A DNA stretch of 29,060 nucleotides. It comes from an uncultured bacterium (GTDB lineage Bacteria > Cyanobacteriota > Vampirovibrionia > Gastranaerophilales > Gastranaerophilaceae). Shown here piece after piece: positions 22,517-29,060 of the stretch; position 1 is the stretch's first letter; every line of letters starts with the position of its first letter. Under the pieces are notes generated by a model that did no database searches, had not been told where the DNA came from, and saw nothing but the letters and a program-made list of their open reading frames with translations. The DNA is taken from contig URXH01000013.1 of assembly GCA_900551675.1 (NCBI GenBank), positions 1 through 29,060 of the forward strand. Direction: 5' to 3'. The translations under genes and the position numbers were made by a program.

Positions 22517-22984
22517 ATGAAGAAAAAAATATTAGCAACATTTATTGTAATAGGAGCTTTTGTATGCGGATACTCAATTAACAGTATTGCAGTTTCAAAC
22601 ACCGCACCTGAATATAAAATTGCCGTAGTTGATATTCAGCAAATTGTAGCAAATTCCAAAGAAATAACAGCCTTAAAACTTGATCAGCAAAAACAAATGC
22701 AAAATATGCAATCAACCATTGAAAAAGCAAAATCAGAAATCTCAAAAGAAAAAGATCCCGCAAAAATTGCTCAACTTGAAGATAAATACAGAAATGAAAT
22801 TAACAAACAAAAACTTGCGCTTGATGAATCTTACAATGAAAAATTAAAAGCGATAGACAGCAAAATTAAAACAGCTGTAGTAGAAAAAGCACGCTCAATG
22901 CATTACAATCTGGTTTTACCGAAAAATACCGTACTTTTCGGCGGAGATGACATCACAGATCAGGTAGCAGGTATAATTAAATAA
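22517..22984 (+). CDS. OmpH/Skp-family periplasmic chaperone
   Basis: 155 aa. An N-terminal signal sequence (MKKKILATFIVIGAFVCGYS) is followed by YKIAVVDIQQIVANS, the OmpH/Skp hallmark strand, then a Lys/Gln-rich coiled coil (about 55-118) and a short strand pair (NLVLPKNTVLFGGDD). Skp proteins trimerise and carry outer-membrane proteins across the periplasm, so this argues for a two-membrane cell. SD AAAGGA precedes the start. BamA or lpxD, frequent neighbours, are not here. Confidence 0.85.
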   Translation: MKKKILATFIVIGAFVCGYSINSIAVSNTAPEYKIAVVDIQQIVANSKEITALKLDQQKQMQNMQSTIEKAKSEISKEKDPAKIAQLEDKYRNEINKQKLALDESYNEKLKAIDSKIKTAVVEKARSMHYNLVLPKNTVLFGGDDITDQVAGIIK

Positions 22985-22992
22985 CTAATGAA

Positions 22993-23406
22993 TTATTTCA
23001 TAAAAATATTGATCATAATAGGGCTTGAACCTTTATCATGGATATCACGCCAGACCTGATTGCTTATCTGTTTTTGCTGAATATCTTTATTGTACTGTTC
23101 CGTAACAAAAATCTGGCGTTCACGCAATTCTTCATAACAACTGTTGTTCAAGCCGCCCTGTATTGAATCACACTCGGCAAGACTCTTTTCAAATTCTGAA
23201 CGTCTCTCTGCCCAGTAATTATATATCGCCTGAGTGGATTTTGTTCCCTCAGGCCAAAACCACTGAATTTCTTTGTATTCTGCATTTTCCAGACCTTTCG
23301 GGCAAAAGTCTTTCCACTGCGGGCGTATACTTTCAGCATCAGCACACTGCAAAAAGCATAACAAAAATACAAACAACAGTATAAGTTTTCTTAATCCAGC
23401 CTTCAT
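22993..23406 (-). CDS. Small secreted protein, unknown function
   Basis: 137 aa with a clear signal peptide: a basic start (MKAGLRKL), a hydrophobic core (ILLFVFLLCFLQ) and a likely cut after CADA. The mature part is Trp-, Glu- and Tyr-rich with three cysteines (FCPKG, AECDS, NSCYE) that may form disulfides. No known domain. It converges on the OmpH/Skp gene with an 8-bp gap and no clear terminator. A perfect-spacing promoter (TTGAAA-17 bp-TATAAT) has its -10 8 nt before the ATG, so the start is probably leaderless. Confidence 0.72.
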   Translation of the reverse strand: MKAGLRKLILLFVFLLCFLQCADAESIRPQWKDFCPKGLENAEYKEIQWFWPEGTKSTQAIYNYWAERRSEFEKSLAECDSIQGGLNNSCYEELRERQIFVTEQYNKDIQQKQISNQVWRDIHDKGSSPIMINIFMK

Positions 23407-23414
23407 AATAATTT

Positions 23415-23443
23415 ATTATAAATTACACAATTATATTTTTCAA
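23415..23443 (-). promoter_or_regulatory. Promoter of the secreted-protein gene
   Basis: TTGAAA (23438-23443), 17-bp spacer, TATAAT (23415-23420) on the minus strand; the -10 ends 8 nt before the ATG. Confidence 0.6.
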
Positions 23444-23462
23444 TCTTGGTATAAAGAATATA

Positions 23463-23471
23463 TGCTATAAT
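23463..23471 (+). promoter_or_regulatory. Extended -10 promoter of uvrC (leaderless)
   Basis: TGCTATAAT ends 7 nt before the uvrC ATG; no SD is present. Confidence 0.6.
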
Positions 23472-23478
23472 AAAAATT

Positions 23479-25143
23479 ATGAATGATGATTTAAAACAAA
23501 CATTAAAACTTCTTCCATCGCTTCCGGGATGCTATATATACTATAACAAAGACGGTGAAGTAATTTATGTCGGCAAAGCAAAAATTTTGAAACGCCGTGT
23601 AATGAGCTATTTTAACAGGAAACATGACAGTGTTAAAGTTAATGTTCTTGTTCCGCAAATTGAAAGACTTGAATATATAATTACAAATACTGAAGTTGAA
23701 GCCCTTATACTAGAAAGCCACTTAATAAAAAAGTATAAACCCAGATATAATGTTCTTCTAAAAGACGACAAAAAATATCCGTATTTTTTAATTACTGATG
23801 AAGACTTCCCGCGCATTGCAATTGTCCGCAAAAAAAATATGAACCCCGAAAAAGGAAGATATTACGGTCCTTATACCGATATCAGAGCAATGCATGCAAC
23901 ACTTGATTTTTTGAAAAAAATTTTTCCGCTAAAACAGTGCAAATCTCCAAAATTTAAAGACCGTCCCTGCCTTTATTACCACATAGGACGCTGCATGGCT
24001 CCTTGCCAGAATCTTGTAACTCCTGAAGAATATAAAGCAATTGTAAAACAGGCTGAACTGTTTTTGTCAGGCAAACAATCAGAATTAATGGAACAAATTA
24101 AAAAACAGATGCAAAAATACTCTGACTCACTTCAGTTTGAAAAAGCCGCAAAACTAAGAGACAGTTATAATGACCTTGCAAAAACTCTGGAAAAACAAAA
24201 AGTAGTATATGAAAATACCAGACTTAATGAAGATGTAATATCACTTATGACAGACGATGGAATTTTTGCAATAGTAATTCTAATGATACGCGAAGGCAGA
24301 CTTATTGATAAAAAAGATTTTGTTTATGAAGTTGAAGAAGAAGACAGAACAGAATTCTTTGCAACATTTTTCAAAGAATACTACAGCACCCTTAAACTCG
24401 AATACCCTGACAGAATTGTTTCAAACGAACTAGAAGCAGTAGGAGAAAAAACTCTATATGAAGAATGGCTTGAAATTCTTGCAAAAAAGAAAGTAAAAAT
24501 AAGCTACGGTAAATCAGCACAGGGCAAAGAACTGCAGATGCTGGCTGATAAAAATGCAAAAGTCATTCTGGGAAATGCAAAAATTACAAAAATGTCCAAA
24601 ATCAGAGAAGATTTTAACGAAATAGGTTCATATCTGGCAGAAAAACTCCACCTCAAAAATTTTCCATACCGTATGGAATGCTACGATATCTCACATATTC
24701 AGGGGACAAACACTGTTGCCTCTATGGTAACATTTATAAATGGAGTTCCTAAAAAATCCGAATACAGAAAATTTAAAGTAAAAATTACAGAAGGCAAGCC
24801 TGATGACTTTCTTTCCATGAAAGAAGTTTTGACAAGAAGACTTTCACATCTCGGAGAAGAAAAATGGGAAAAACCGGATTTAATGATAATTGACGGAGGT
24901 AAAGGCCAGCTTTCAAGCGTTATGGAAATTATAGAAAGCCTCGGTGTAACAGGTATTGATGTAGTCAGCCTTGCAAAAAAACATGAAGAAGTTTTTCTGC
25001 CAAAACAGTCAAAACCCGTAATTCTTCCGCGGAATTCAAGTGCGCTTTTCTTGTTCCAGAGAATAAGAGATGAAGCGCACAGATTTGCAATAACCTATCA
25101 CCGACAGCTCCGCTCCAAAGCTATGATTGAAAATAGAAAATAG
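23479..25143 (+). CDS. uvrC: Excinuclease ABC subunit C, lacking the C-terminal HhH domain
   Basis: Incision nuclease of nucleotide excision repair. The GIY-YIG domain is LPGCYIYY...VIYVGKAKILKRRV (15-41). Four cysteines in family spacing (C154, C164, C172, C176) match the iron-sulfur site. The UVR motif is at about 195-230 (QFEKAAKLRDSYN). The RNase H-like nuclease domain has ECYDISHIQG and MIIDGGKGQLSSV, ending AITYHRQLRSKAMI. At 554 aa it stops where most UvrC continue with a 50-60-residue helix-hairpin-helix tail. The convergent 106-aa gene ends 3 bp beyond, leaving no room for the tail. Confidence 0.95.
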   Translation: MNDDLKQTLKLLPSLPGCYIYYNKDGEVIYVGKAKILKRRVMSYFNRKHDSVKVNVLVPQIERLEYIITNTEVEALILESHLIKKYKPRYNVLLKDDKKYPYFLITDEDFPRIAIVRKKNMNPEKGRYYGPYTDIRAMHATLDFLKKIFPLKQCKSPKFKDRPCLYYHIGRCMAPCQNLVTPEEYKAIVKQAELFLSGKQSELMEQIKKQMQKYSDSLQFEKAAKLRDSYNDLAKTLEKQKVVYENTRLNEDVISLMTDDGIFAIVILMIREGRLIDKKDFVYEVEEEDRTEFFATFFKEYYSTLKLEYPDRIVSNELEAVGEKTLYEEWLEILAKKKVKISYGKSAQGKELQMLADKNAKVILGNAKITKMSKIREDFNEIGSYLAEKLHLKNFPYRMECYDISHIQGTNTVASMVTFINGVPKKSEYRKFKVKITEGKPDDFLSMKEVLTRRLSHLGEEKWEKPDLMIIDGGKGQLSSVMEIIESLGVTGIDVVSLAKKHEEVFLPKQSKPVILPRNSSALFLFQRIRDEAHRFAITYHRQLRSKAMIENRK

Positions 25144-25146
25144 CTA

Positions 25147-25467
25147 TCAGTTTCCGCTCTTTCTTGAAAGCTCCTTCCAGCATTCGTTCAGCGCAGAAAG
25201 AGTGTTTGTTTTGTTGAACCATCTTAACACATATCTTTCATCAGGCCCGAGACCACCGTTTAATTTTTCGCCGGTTTTTAAATTAAATACTGCTTCTGAC
25301 ATCGCAATATTTATAATAACCTGCGGACTGCTCTGTGATGTATCCATTGAAAGTTTTAAATTGTTATATCTTTCAACTCTTAAGTTTCCCTTGTTATGAG
25401 GATCAGACTGCAGAGCTATTATTGTATCTTTAAGCTCTCCTGCGAGTTCGTTGAGAGTTTTTGCCAT
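25147..25467 (-). CDS. Unknown protein, paralogue of the adjacent 168-aa protein (short form)
   Basis: 106 aa. It aligns along its length with residues 1-105 of the upstream neighbour: YNNLKLSMD versus YNNLKVYMD, EKLNGGLGPDERYVLRWF versus EKLDGSMGSDERFVMMWA, and a closing W. No signal peptide or known motif. It looks like a compact alpha/beta domain. SD AAGGA precedes the ATG, which lies 38 nt inside the end of the neighbour gene, so the two are co-translated. It is last in the five-gene operon. Confidence 0.7.
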   Translation of the reverse strand: MAKTLNELAGELKDTIIALQSDPHNKGNLRVERYNNLKLSMDTSQSSPQVIINIAMSEAVFNLKTGEKLNGGLGPDERYVLRWFNKTNTLSALNECWKELSRKSGN

Positions 25468-25936
25468 ATCTGTTCTTCCTTATTCTTGCTTCAAAAGCTT
25501 TCAAGTGGCGTCTAACCCCGGAGCCTGTAACAGCCTCTGCCGCTTCTTTCAATTCTGCTTTTGAAATTTCTAAGTTTTCTTCTGTTTTTTTCTCATTTCG
25601 GACTTGTTGTGAAATAATTTCGTTAGATTTCGTAAGATAAACCCAGTGCTTCTTTAATTCACCATTAATATTAGTCCTGCCTGCCCACATCATTACAAAT
25701 CTTTCATCAGACCCCATACTGCCGTCCAGTTTTTCGAGCGGATCTATCTGATAACATACGGCAGAAATATTAGCAGAAACCCAAAAATGAGGTGTAGAAT
25801 TCTTTTTGGGGTCCATATAAACTTTCAAATTATTATATTTATGCTGTATTTTGACCTGCGTGTTATATGAATCTGCCTGAACATTTAACAGGTAGTCTCT
25901 TAAACTGTTTTCAAATACACGTATTGACTCAGGCAT
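25430..25936 (-). CDS. Unknown protein, paralogue of the 106-aa protein with a basic C-terminal extension
   Basis: 168 aa. Residues 1-105 match the following gene (shared YNNLK..MD, EKL.G..G.DER and W motifs). Residues 110-168 are an added helical and strongly basic tail (GVRRHLKAFEARIRKNRYGK, ending RTRRRA), which could bind nucleic acid or a membrane surface. SD GGAG is 6 nt before the ATG. It lies 29 bp after UPF0210. I know no family with this signature. Confidence 0.7.
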   Translation of the reverse strand: MPESIRVFENSLRDYLLNVQADSYNTQVKIQHKYNNLKVYMDPKKNSTPHFWVSANISAVCYQIDPLEKLDGSMGSDERFVMMWAGRTNINGELKKHWVYLTKSNEIISQQVRNEKKTEENLEISKAELKEAAEAVTGSGVRRHLKAFEARIRKNRYGKNSQRTRRRA

Positions 25937-25965
25937 TGTTTACTCCAAAATTTCATCTTTCAAAA

Positions 25966-27327
25966 TTAATTATTTAAACTGTGAACAGGAGCAGGAATTC
26001 TTCCGCCCCGGCAGACAAACCCTGCTGATGATAAAGAATTTACAGGCATTATAGGCGCCTTGCCCAACAATCCTCCATATATAACTTCATCTCCTATATT
26101 CTTTCCCAAAACCGGAATAATTCTAACAGCAGTTGTCTTTTTGTTAATCATTCCGATTGCCATTTCATCCGCAATAATTCCTGCAATAGTCTCAACAGGG
26201 GTATCACCCGGGATTGCAATCATATCAAGTCCAACAGAACATACAGATGTCATAGCCTCGAGTTTGTCAAACTTTAAATAGCCTTTTGATGCAGCTTCAA
26301 TCATACCTGCATCTTCAGAAACAGGGATAAAAGCTCCTGATAACCCGCCGACATAAGAACTTGCCATTATACCGCCTTTTTTAACCGCATCATTAAGCAT
26401 TGCAAGAGCGGCGGTAGTACCGTGAGCACCTGCATGCTCCAATCCCATAGCCTGAAAAATACCCGCAACACTATCCCCCGCAGCAGGAGTCGGTGCAAGA
26501 GACAGATCTATAACGCCAAAAGGAATATCGAGTTTTGAAGCAAGTTTTCTTCCGACAAGCTCCCCTGTGGTTGTTATTTTGTAAGCAATTTGTTTTATTT
26601 TATTTGAAAGTTCGCCAAGATCTGCGTTTCTATCAAGAGCCTCAACAGCTGCTCTTACAACGCCGGGGCCAGAAACACCAACATTTAATGCACATTCAGG
26701 TTCGCCAACCCCGCAAAATGCGCCGGCCATAAAAGGATTATCCCCTGGGGAATTACAAAATACAACAAGCTTCGCAGCACCTATTCCGTCTCTGTCTTTT
26801 GTCAGTTTTGCAGATTGTTTAATAATTCCTGCCATTTTCAAAACTGCATCCATATTAATCCCTGCTTTGGAAGATCCGACATTAACGGAAGAACACAGTC
26901 TTTCAGTCTGAGAGAGCGCCTGAGGAATACTTTCTATAAGCAATTTATCACCTTTTGTCATTCCTTTTTCAACAAGCGCAGAAAATCCACCTATAAAATT
27001 AACCCCGACATCTTTCGCCGCTTTATCAAGCGTTTTTGCAATCTTAACATAATCAGGATTTTTGCATCCTTCACCTACCAGAGAAATTGGAGTAACAGAT
27101 ATTCTTTTATTTACAATAGGAATCGAATAATCATTTTCAAATTCATTTGCATATTCTACCAGATGTCCGGCATAACGCGTAATTTTATTGTAAATATTTT
27201 CACAAACAACATCAACATCGCTGTCAACGCAGTCTCTCAAGCTCAAAGCCAGTGTAACCGTTCTGATATCAAGGTTATACAGCTTTATCATATTTATTGT
27301 TTCAAGTATTAAATCTTCATTTATCAT
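25966..27327 (-). CDS. UPF0210 (DUF711) family protein
   Basis: 453 aa, the usual family length; related to the pyruvate formate-lyase fold but of unknown function. Typical stretches are IRTVTLALSLRDCVDSDVDV near the start, ISVTPISLVG, NFIGGFSALVEKGMT, and VGSSKAGINMDAV, LAPTPAAGDSVAGIFQAMGL and GGLSGAFIPVSEDAGM later. It is usually paired with a small ACT-domain gene, which is absent. Its start overlaps the end of the MotB/ZorB-like gene by 11 nt with a weak SD, implying translational coupling. This neighbourhood is unusual for the family. Confidence 0.9.
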   Translation of the reverse strand: MINEDLILETINMIKLYNLDIRTVTLALSLRDCVDSDVDVVCENIYNKITRYAGHLVEYANEFENDYSIPIVNKRISVTPISLVGEGCKNPDYVKIAKTLDKAAKDVGVNFIGGFSALVEKGMTKGDKLLIESIPQALSQTERLCSSVNVGSSKAGINMDAVLKMAGIIKQSAKLTKDRDGIGAAKLVVFCNSPGDNPFMAGAFCGVGEPECALNVGVSGPGVVRAAVEALDRNADLGELSNKIKQIAYKITTTGELVGRKLASKLDIPFGVIDLSLAPTPAAGDSVAGIFQAMGLEHAGAHGTTAALAMLNDAVKKGGIMASSYVGGLSGAFIPVSEDAGMIEAASKGYLKFDKLEAMTSVCSVGLDMIAIPGDTPVETIAGIIADEMAIGMINKKTTAVRIIPVLGKNIGDEVIYGGLLGKAPIMPVNSLSSAGFVCRGGRIPAPVHSLNN

Positions 27328-28024
27328 TTAAGTATTGAATCCCGTGAACTAAAACCTCTGTAACATCAAGTTTCTTAACCTTCAAACGCATCTCAACGCG
27401 TCTGCTTTTATTGTAATCTTCTTTCCCGTTAACCAAAATCGGCTCGGAAAAACTTTTTCCTTCAACAACAAGCATTTTTTTTAGCTGGCTGCTGTATTTT
27501 TTATCAAAATCAGTGTGAAACATATAATCTGCAACTGAATTTGCTCTCTGAAGACTCAGCGACATATTTTTCATATACTGCTCATCAGGATTTTTTATCC
27601 CGGCATAAGACTGGCTGTCAGTATGCCCTTGAATAATTATATTTTCAATTTCGCCTACCAGTTCTTTTTTCGAAAAAATTGTATTTATATAAATAGGAAT
27701 AAGTTTGTCAAGATAAGCCTTGCCCTTAGGAGAAAGATTATAACTGCTGAGTTCAAAAAGCTCTAAATCAGAAATTTTAATATCACCTGTCATAGGATCA
27801 ACCTGAGCCTCTATATTAGCTTTTTTTAGATTTTCAATTAATTCTTTGTTAACTTCAATCTGCTGTTTTTTCTGTTCAAGACTCTGTTGTGTAAAACCGG
27901 TCATAGCAAGCACAAAAAGAGTCATAAAAATAATTGCCAGACCAAGTAGCAAATCCGCCATAGTAGTCCAGAATATATTATTATCAGCTGACTCTGTTTG
28001 AGTTTTTCTCATTTTTAAAGCCAT
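27317..28024 (-). CDS. MotB/ZorB-like protein with OmpA-type peptidoglycan-binding domain
   Basis: 235 aa. One N-terminal membrane helix (about 22-42) holds an aspartate (D24, in TTMADLLLGLA) at the position of the ion-carrying residue of MotB and ZorB. Residues 46-75 are a linker helix. The OmpA-like domain follows, with GHTDS at 133-137, the LSLQRANSVADYM helix, and NKSRRVEMRL (205-214). It would be the peptidoglycan-anchored half of an ion-driven channel with the preceding gene, 12 bp upstream. SD AGAGGA overlaps that gene's stop. Confidence 0.85.
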   Translation of the reverse strand: MALKMRKTQTESADNNIFWTTMADLLLGLAIIFMTLFVLAMTGFTQQSLEQKKQQIEVNKELIENLKKANIEAQVDPMTGDIKISDLELFELSSYNLSPKGKAYLDKLIPIYINTIFSKKELVGEIENIIIQGHTDSQSYAGIKNPDEQYMKNMSLSLQRANSVADYMFHTDFDKKYSSQLKKMLVVEGKSFSEPILVNGKEDYNKSRRVEMRLKVKKLDVTEVLVHGIQYLNDK

Positions 28025-28036
28025 TTACACAATCCT

Positions 28037-28948
28037 CTAGAACAAATCATCCACATCATCTGTTTTTGATGCAGCGCTTTTAGCAACATCTTTCATACTT
28101 TTGTTCATCTGATTTATCCCGAAAATCAAATTTTCAAGATACGGAACGAGATTACTTGCAATGCCGGAATTCAAAGCAACTTTGAATTGCTGTGGCAGAG
28201 CAGTTATCAAATTTGATATTGAATTGTTCTGAATTTTCGTTTCTTTCAAAAGTTCAAGCAGGAATTTTTCCGAAGAAATATTATCAAAAAGCCTTCCCAT
28301 CAAATCTTCACATTTAGAAAGAGGGATTTTGCACAAAACCTGGCAGGTAATTCTCTCAAAAAATAAAAATAACAGCGAAGAACCAACTGCAATAACAGAT
28401 ACAAGCGCAGCGGTCTGCATGCTTGACATCAAACCCGCTACAGACGCAATTGTTTTTTCTTGAGAAGAAAAATCAATTTTACCGAAAGCTATTGCGATGT
28501 TTAAAAATGTGAATAGAGGGCCGAAACCTGTCAAAATTGTGGGAACTGTCTGCAAAAATTTATTATTAAATTTTGAAGTAACCAGAGTTTCCTCATTAAA
28601 GAAGTAGAGAGGATCAACCGTTGTTTGAATATTTTGAACGGTAGAAGACACTTCTTTATATGTCAAATCATTATTTTTACCTTTTAAAGCAATAGATTCA
28701 GAAAAAACGAGCGTATTTTTAAACTCCATCCATGCAGCAGAAACATAAGGATTGTAAGACATCCATTCATCAATTTCTTTAAATCGAAAATTCAAATCCG
28801 TTTTCTTAAAATTTGAAATAAAAGCTAAAAAAATCTTTAAATTTTTATTAACATAAAGATAATTCTTAGAACAATAAATAAGTGAAAATATGAAAGTAAA
28901 AATTACTATCATAATTGGAATATCTGTAAATATATTAACTAAATTCAT
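28037..28948 (-). CDS. MotA/TolQ/ExbB-type channel protein, ZorA-like
   Basis: 303 aa from MNLVNIFTDIPIMIVIFTFI. I use 28948: ACGGAG is 5 nt upstream, while the longer in-frame ATG at 28990 lies upstream of the -10 box. Three membrane helices are seen (about 9-25, 134-156, 178-198), the ExbB/ZorA layout rather than the four of MotA. The TM2 region TVPTILTGFGPLFTFLNIAI resembles the ZorA motif. A helical cytoplasmic tail of about 100 residues follows, shorter than in Zorya ZorA. It pairs with the MotB/ZorB-like gene. Confidence 0.75.
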   Translation of the reverse strand: MNLVNIFTDIPIMIVIFTFIFSLIYCSKNYLYVNKNLKIFLAFISNFKKTDLNFRFKEIDEWMSYNPYVSAAWMEFKNTLVFSESIALKGKNNDLTYKEVSSTVQNIQTTVDPLYFFNEETLVTSKFNNKFLQTVPTILTGFGPLFTFLNIAIAFGKIDFSSQEKTIASVAGLMSSMQTAALVSVIAVGSSLLFLFFERITCQVLCKIPLSKCEDLMGRLFDNISSEKFLLELLKETKIQNNSISNLITALPQQFKVALNSGIASNLVPYLENLIFGINQMNKSMKDVAKSAASKTDDVDDLF

Positions 28949-28969
28949 ACAATCTCCGTTTCCTGCAAT

Positions 28970-28998
28970 ATTATAGCATAATAAAGCCAATAGGGCAA
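28970..28998 (-). promoter_or_regulatory. Promoter of the motor-type operon
   Basis: TTGCCC (28993-28998), a 17-bp spacer and an extended -10 (TGCTATAAT; hexamer 28970-28975) on the minus strand, about 20 bp before the chosen start. Confidence 0.65.
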
Positions 28999-29009
28999 GA
29001 AAAGAAAAA

Positions 29010-29031
29010 CTCCCGCCTTATAAGACGGGAG
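29010..29031 (-). terminator. Terminator of a gene beyond the right edge
   Basis: CTCCCG (29010-29015) pairs with CGGGAG (29026-29031), followed on the minus strand by TTTTTCTTTT. It isolates the motor-type operon from whatever lies to the right. Confidence 0.75.
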
Positions 29032-29060
29032 AAGGAATGAAAGTATAAGCGTACCGTTTT

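Noticed and set aside
26815..27312. Plus-strand ORF of 165 codons
   Set aside because: It lies wholly antisense to the well-supported UPF0210 gene and its product is a Phe/Ile/Asn/Arg-rich shadow with no motif.
27317..28948. Flagellar stator MotA/MotB
   Set aside because: The channel subunit has three membrane helices rather than four, and no flagellar gene is nearby.
25147..28990. Complete Zorya anti-phage system
   Set aside because: The channel pair is ZorAB-like, but no ZorC, ZorD or ZorE counterpart is recognisable, and the ZorA-like tail is short. Kept as an orphan motor-type operon.
28946..29060. Open minus-strand frame running from the right edge to an ATGA overlap with the ZorA-like start
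   Set aside because: It crosses a clear intrinsic terminator and a strong promoter; the hydrophobic translation is expected of T-rich non-coding sequence.
1..29060. tRNA, rRNA, CRISPR array or transposase
   Set aside because: Read on both strands; no cloverleaf, rRNA stretch, regularly spaced direct repeat or transposase-like protein was recognised by eye.

Overview
The window is AT-rich bacterial chromosome, almost fully coding, with strong sigma70-type promoters and Shine-Dalgarno (SD) starts. An OmpH/Skp-type periplasmic protein points to a two-membrane cell. The low GC, the gene mix and several small lineage-type proteins (for example the two-helix 97-aa protein at 17058) suggest an uncultured gut lineage such as Gastranaerophilales (Vampirovibrionia, formerly Melainabacteria). 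That placement is inference; a marker-gene tree would settle it.

Layout. 1-150 (- strand): the 5' end of a gene running off the left edge, with a G12 tract ten codons after its start. It has its own promoter and SD and looks like an on/off phase-variable reading frame, currently off. 254-7554 (-): a fatty-acid and phospholipid cluster in classic order (83-aa orf, DUF177/YceD, rpmF, plsX, fabH, 77-aa orf, fabD, fabG, acpP, fabF). A perfect TTGACA/TATAAT promoter precedes it, and internal promoters lie ahead of fabD and acpP. Long hairpin repeats sit in its gaps. 7562-8663: an inverted-repeat element, the tpiA terminator, tpiA (-) and its promoter. 8680-8940: a candidate type I toxin-antitoxin locus, with a 21-codon hydrophobic ORF behind an excellent SD (-) and a consensus promoter facing it (+). 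8957-9540: a small helical protein divergent from an XRE regulator, with repeated operator-like sites. 9562-14059 (+): ribE-ribBA, a GNAT protein, an unknown 373-aa protein and a VOC/glyoxalase protein.

14135-18617: UDP-glucuronate decarboxylase (-), a U32 peptidase/RlhA-like protein (-) carrying three in-frame palindromic insertions, a small membrane protein (+), and an iron-type alcohol dehydrogenase (-). 18709-25143: a TPR protein (-), alpha/beta hydrolase (+), pgk (-), OmpH/Skp-like (+), a secreted small protein (-) and a short uvrC (+). 25147-28998 (-): a compact five-gene operon encoding a ZorA/ExbB-like and a ZorB/MotB-like ion-channel pair, UPF0210 (DUF711), and two tandem paralogues of unknown function.

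The most notable points are the poly-G reading-frame switch, the putative toxin/antisense locus, the in-frame palindromic insertions in the U32 gene, the orphan motor-type operon, and a set of genes whose -10 box lies 6-8 nt before the start codon (leaderless mRNAs). No tRNA, rRNA, CRISPR array or transposase was recognised.
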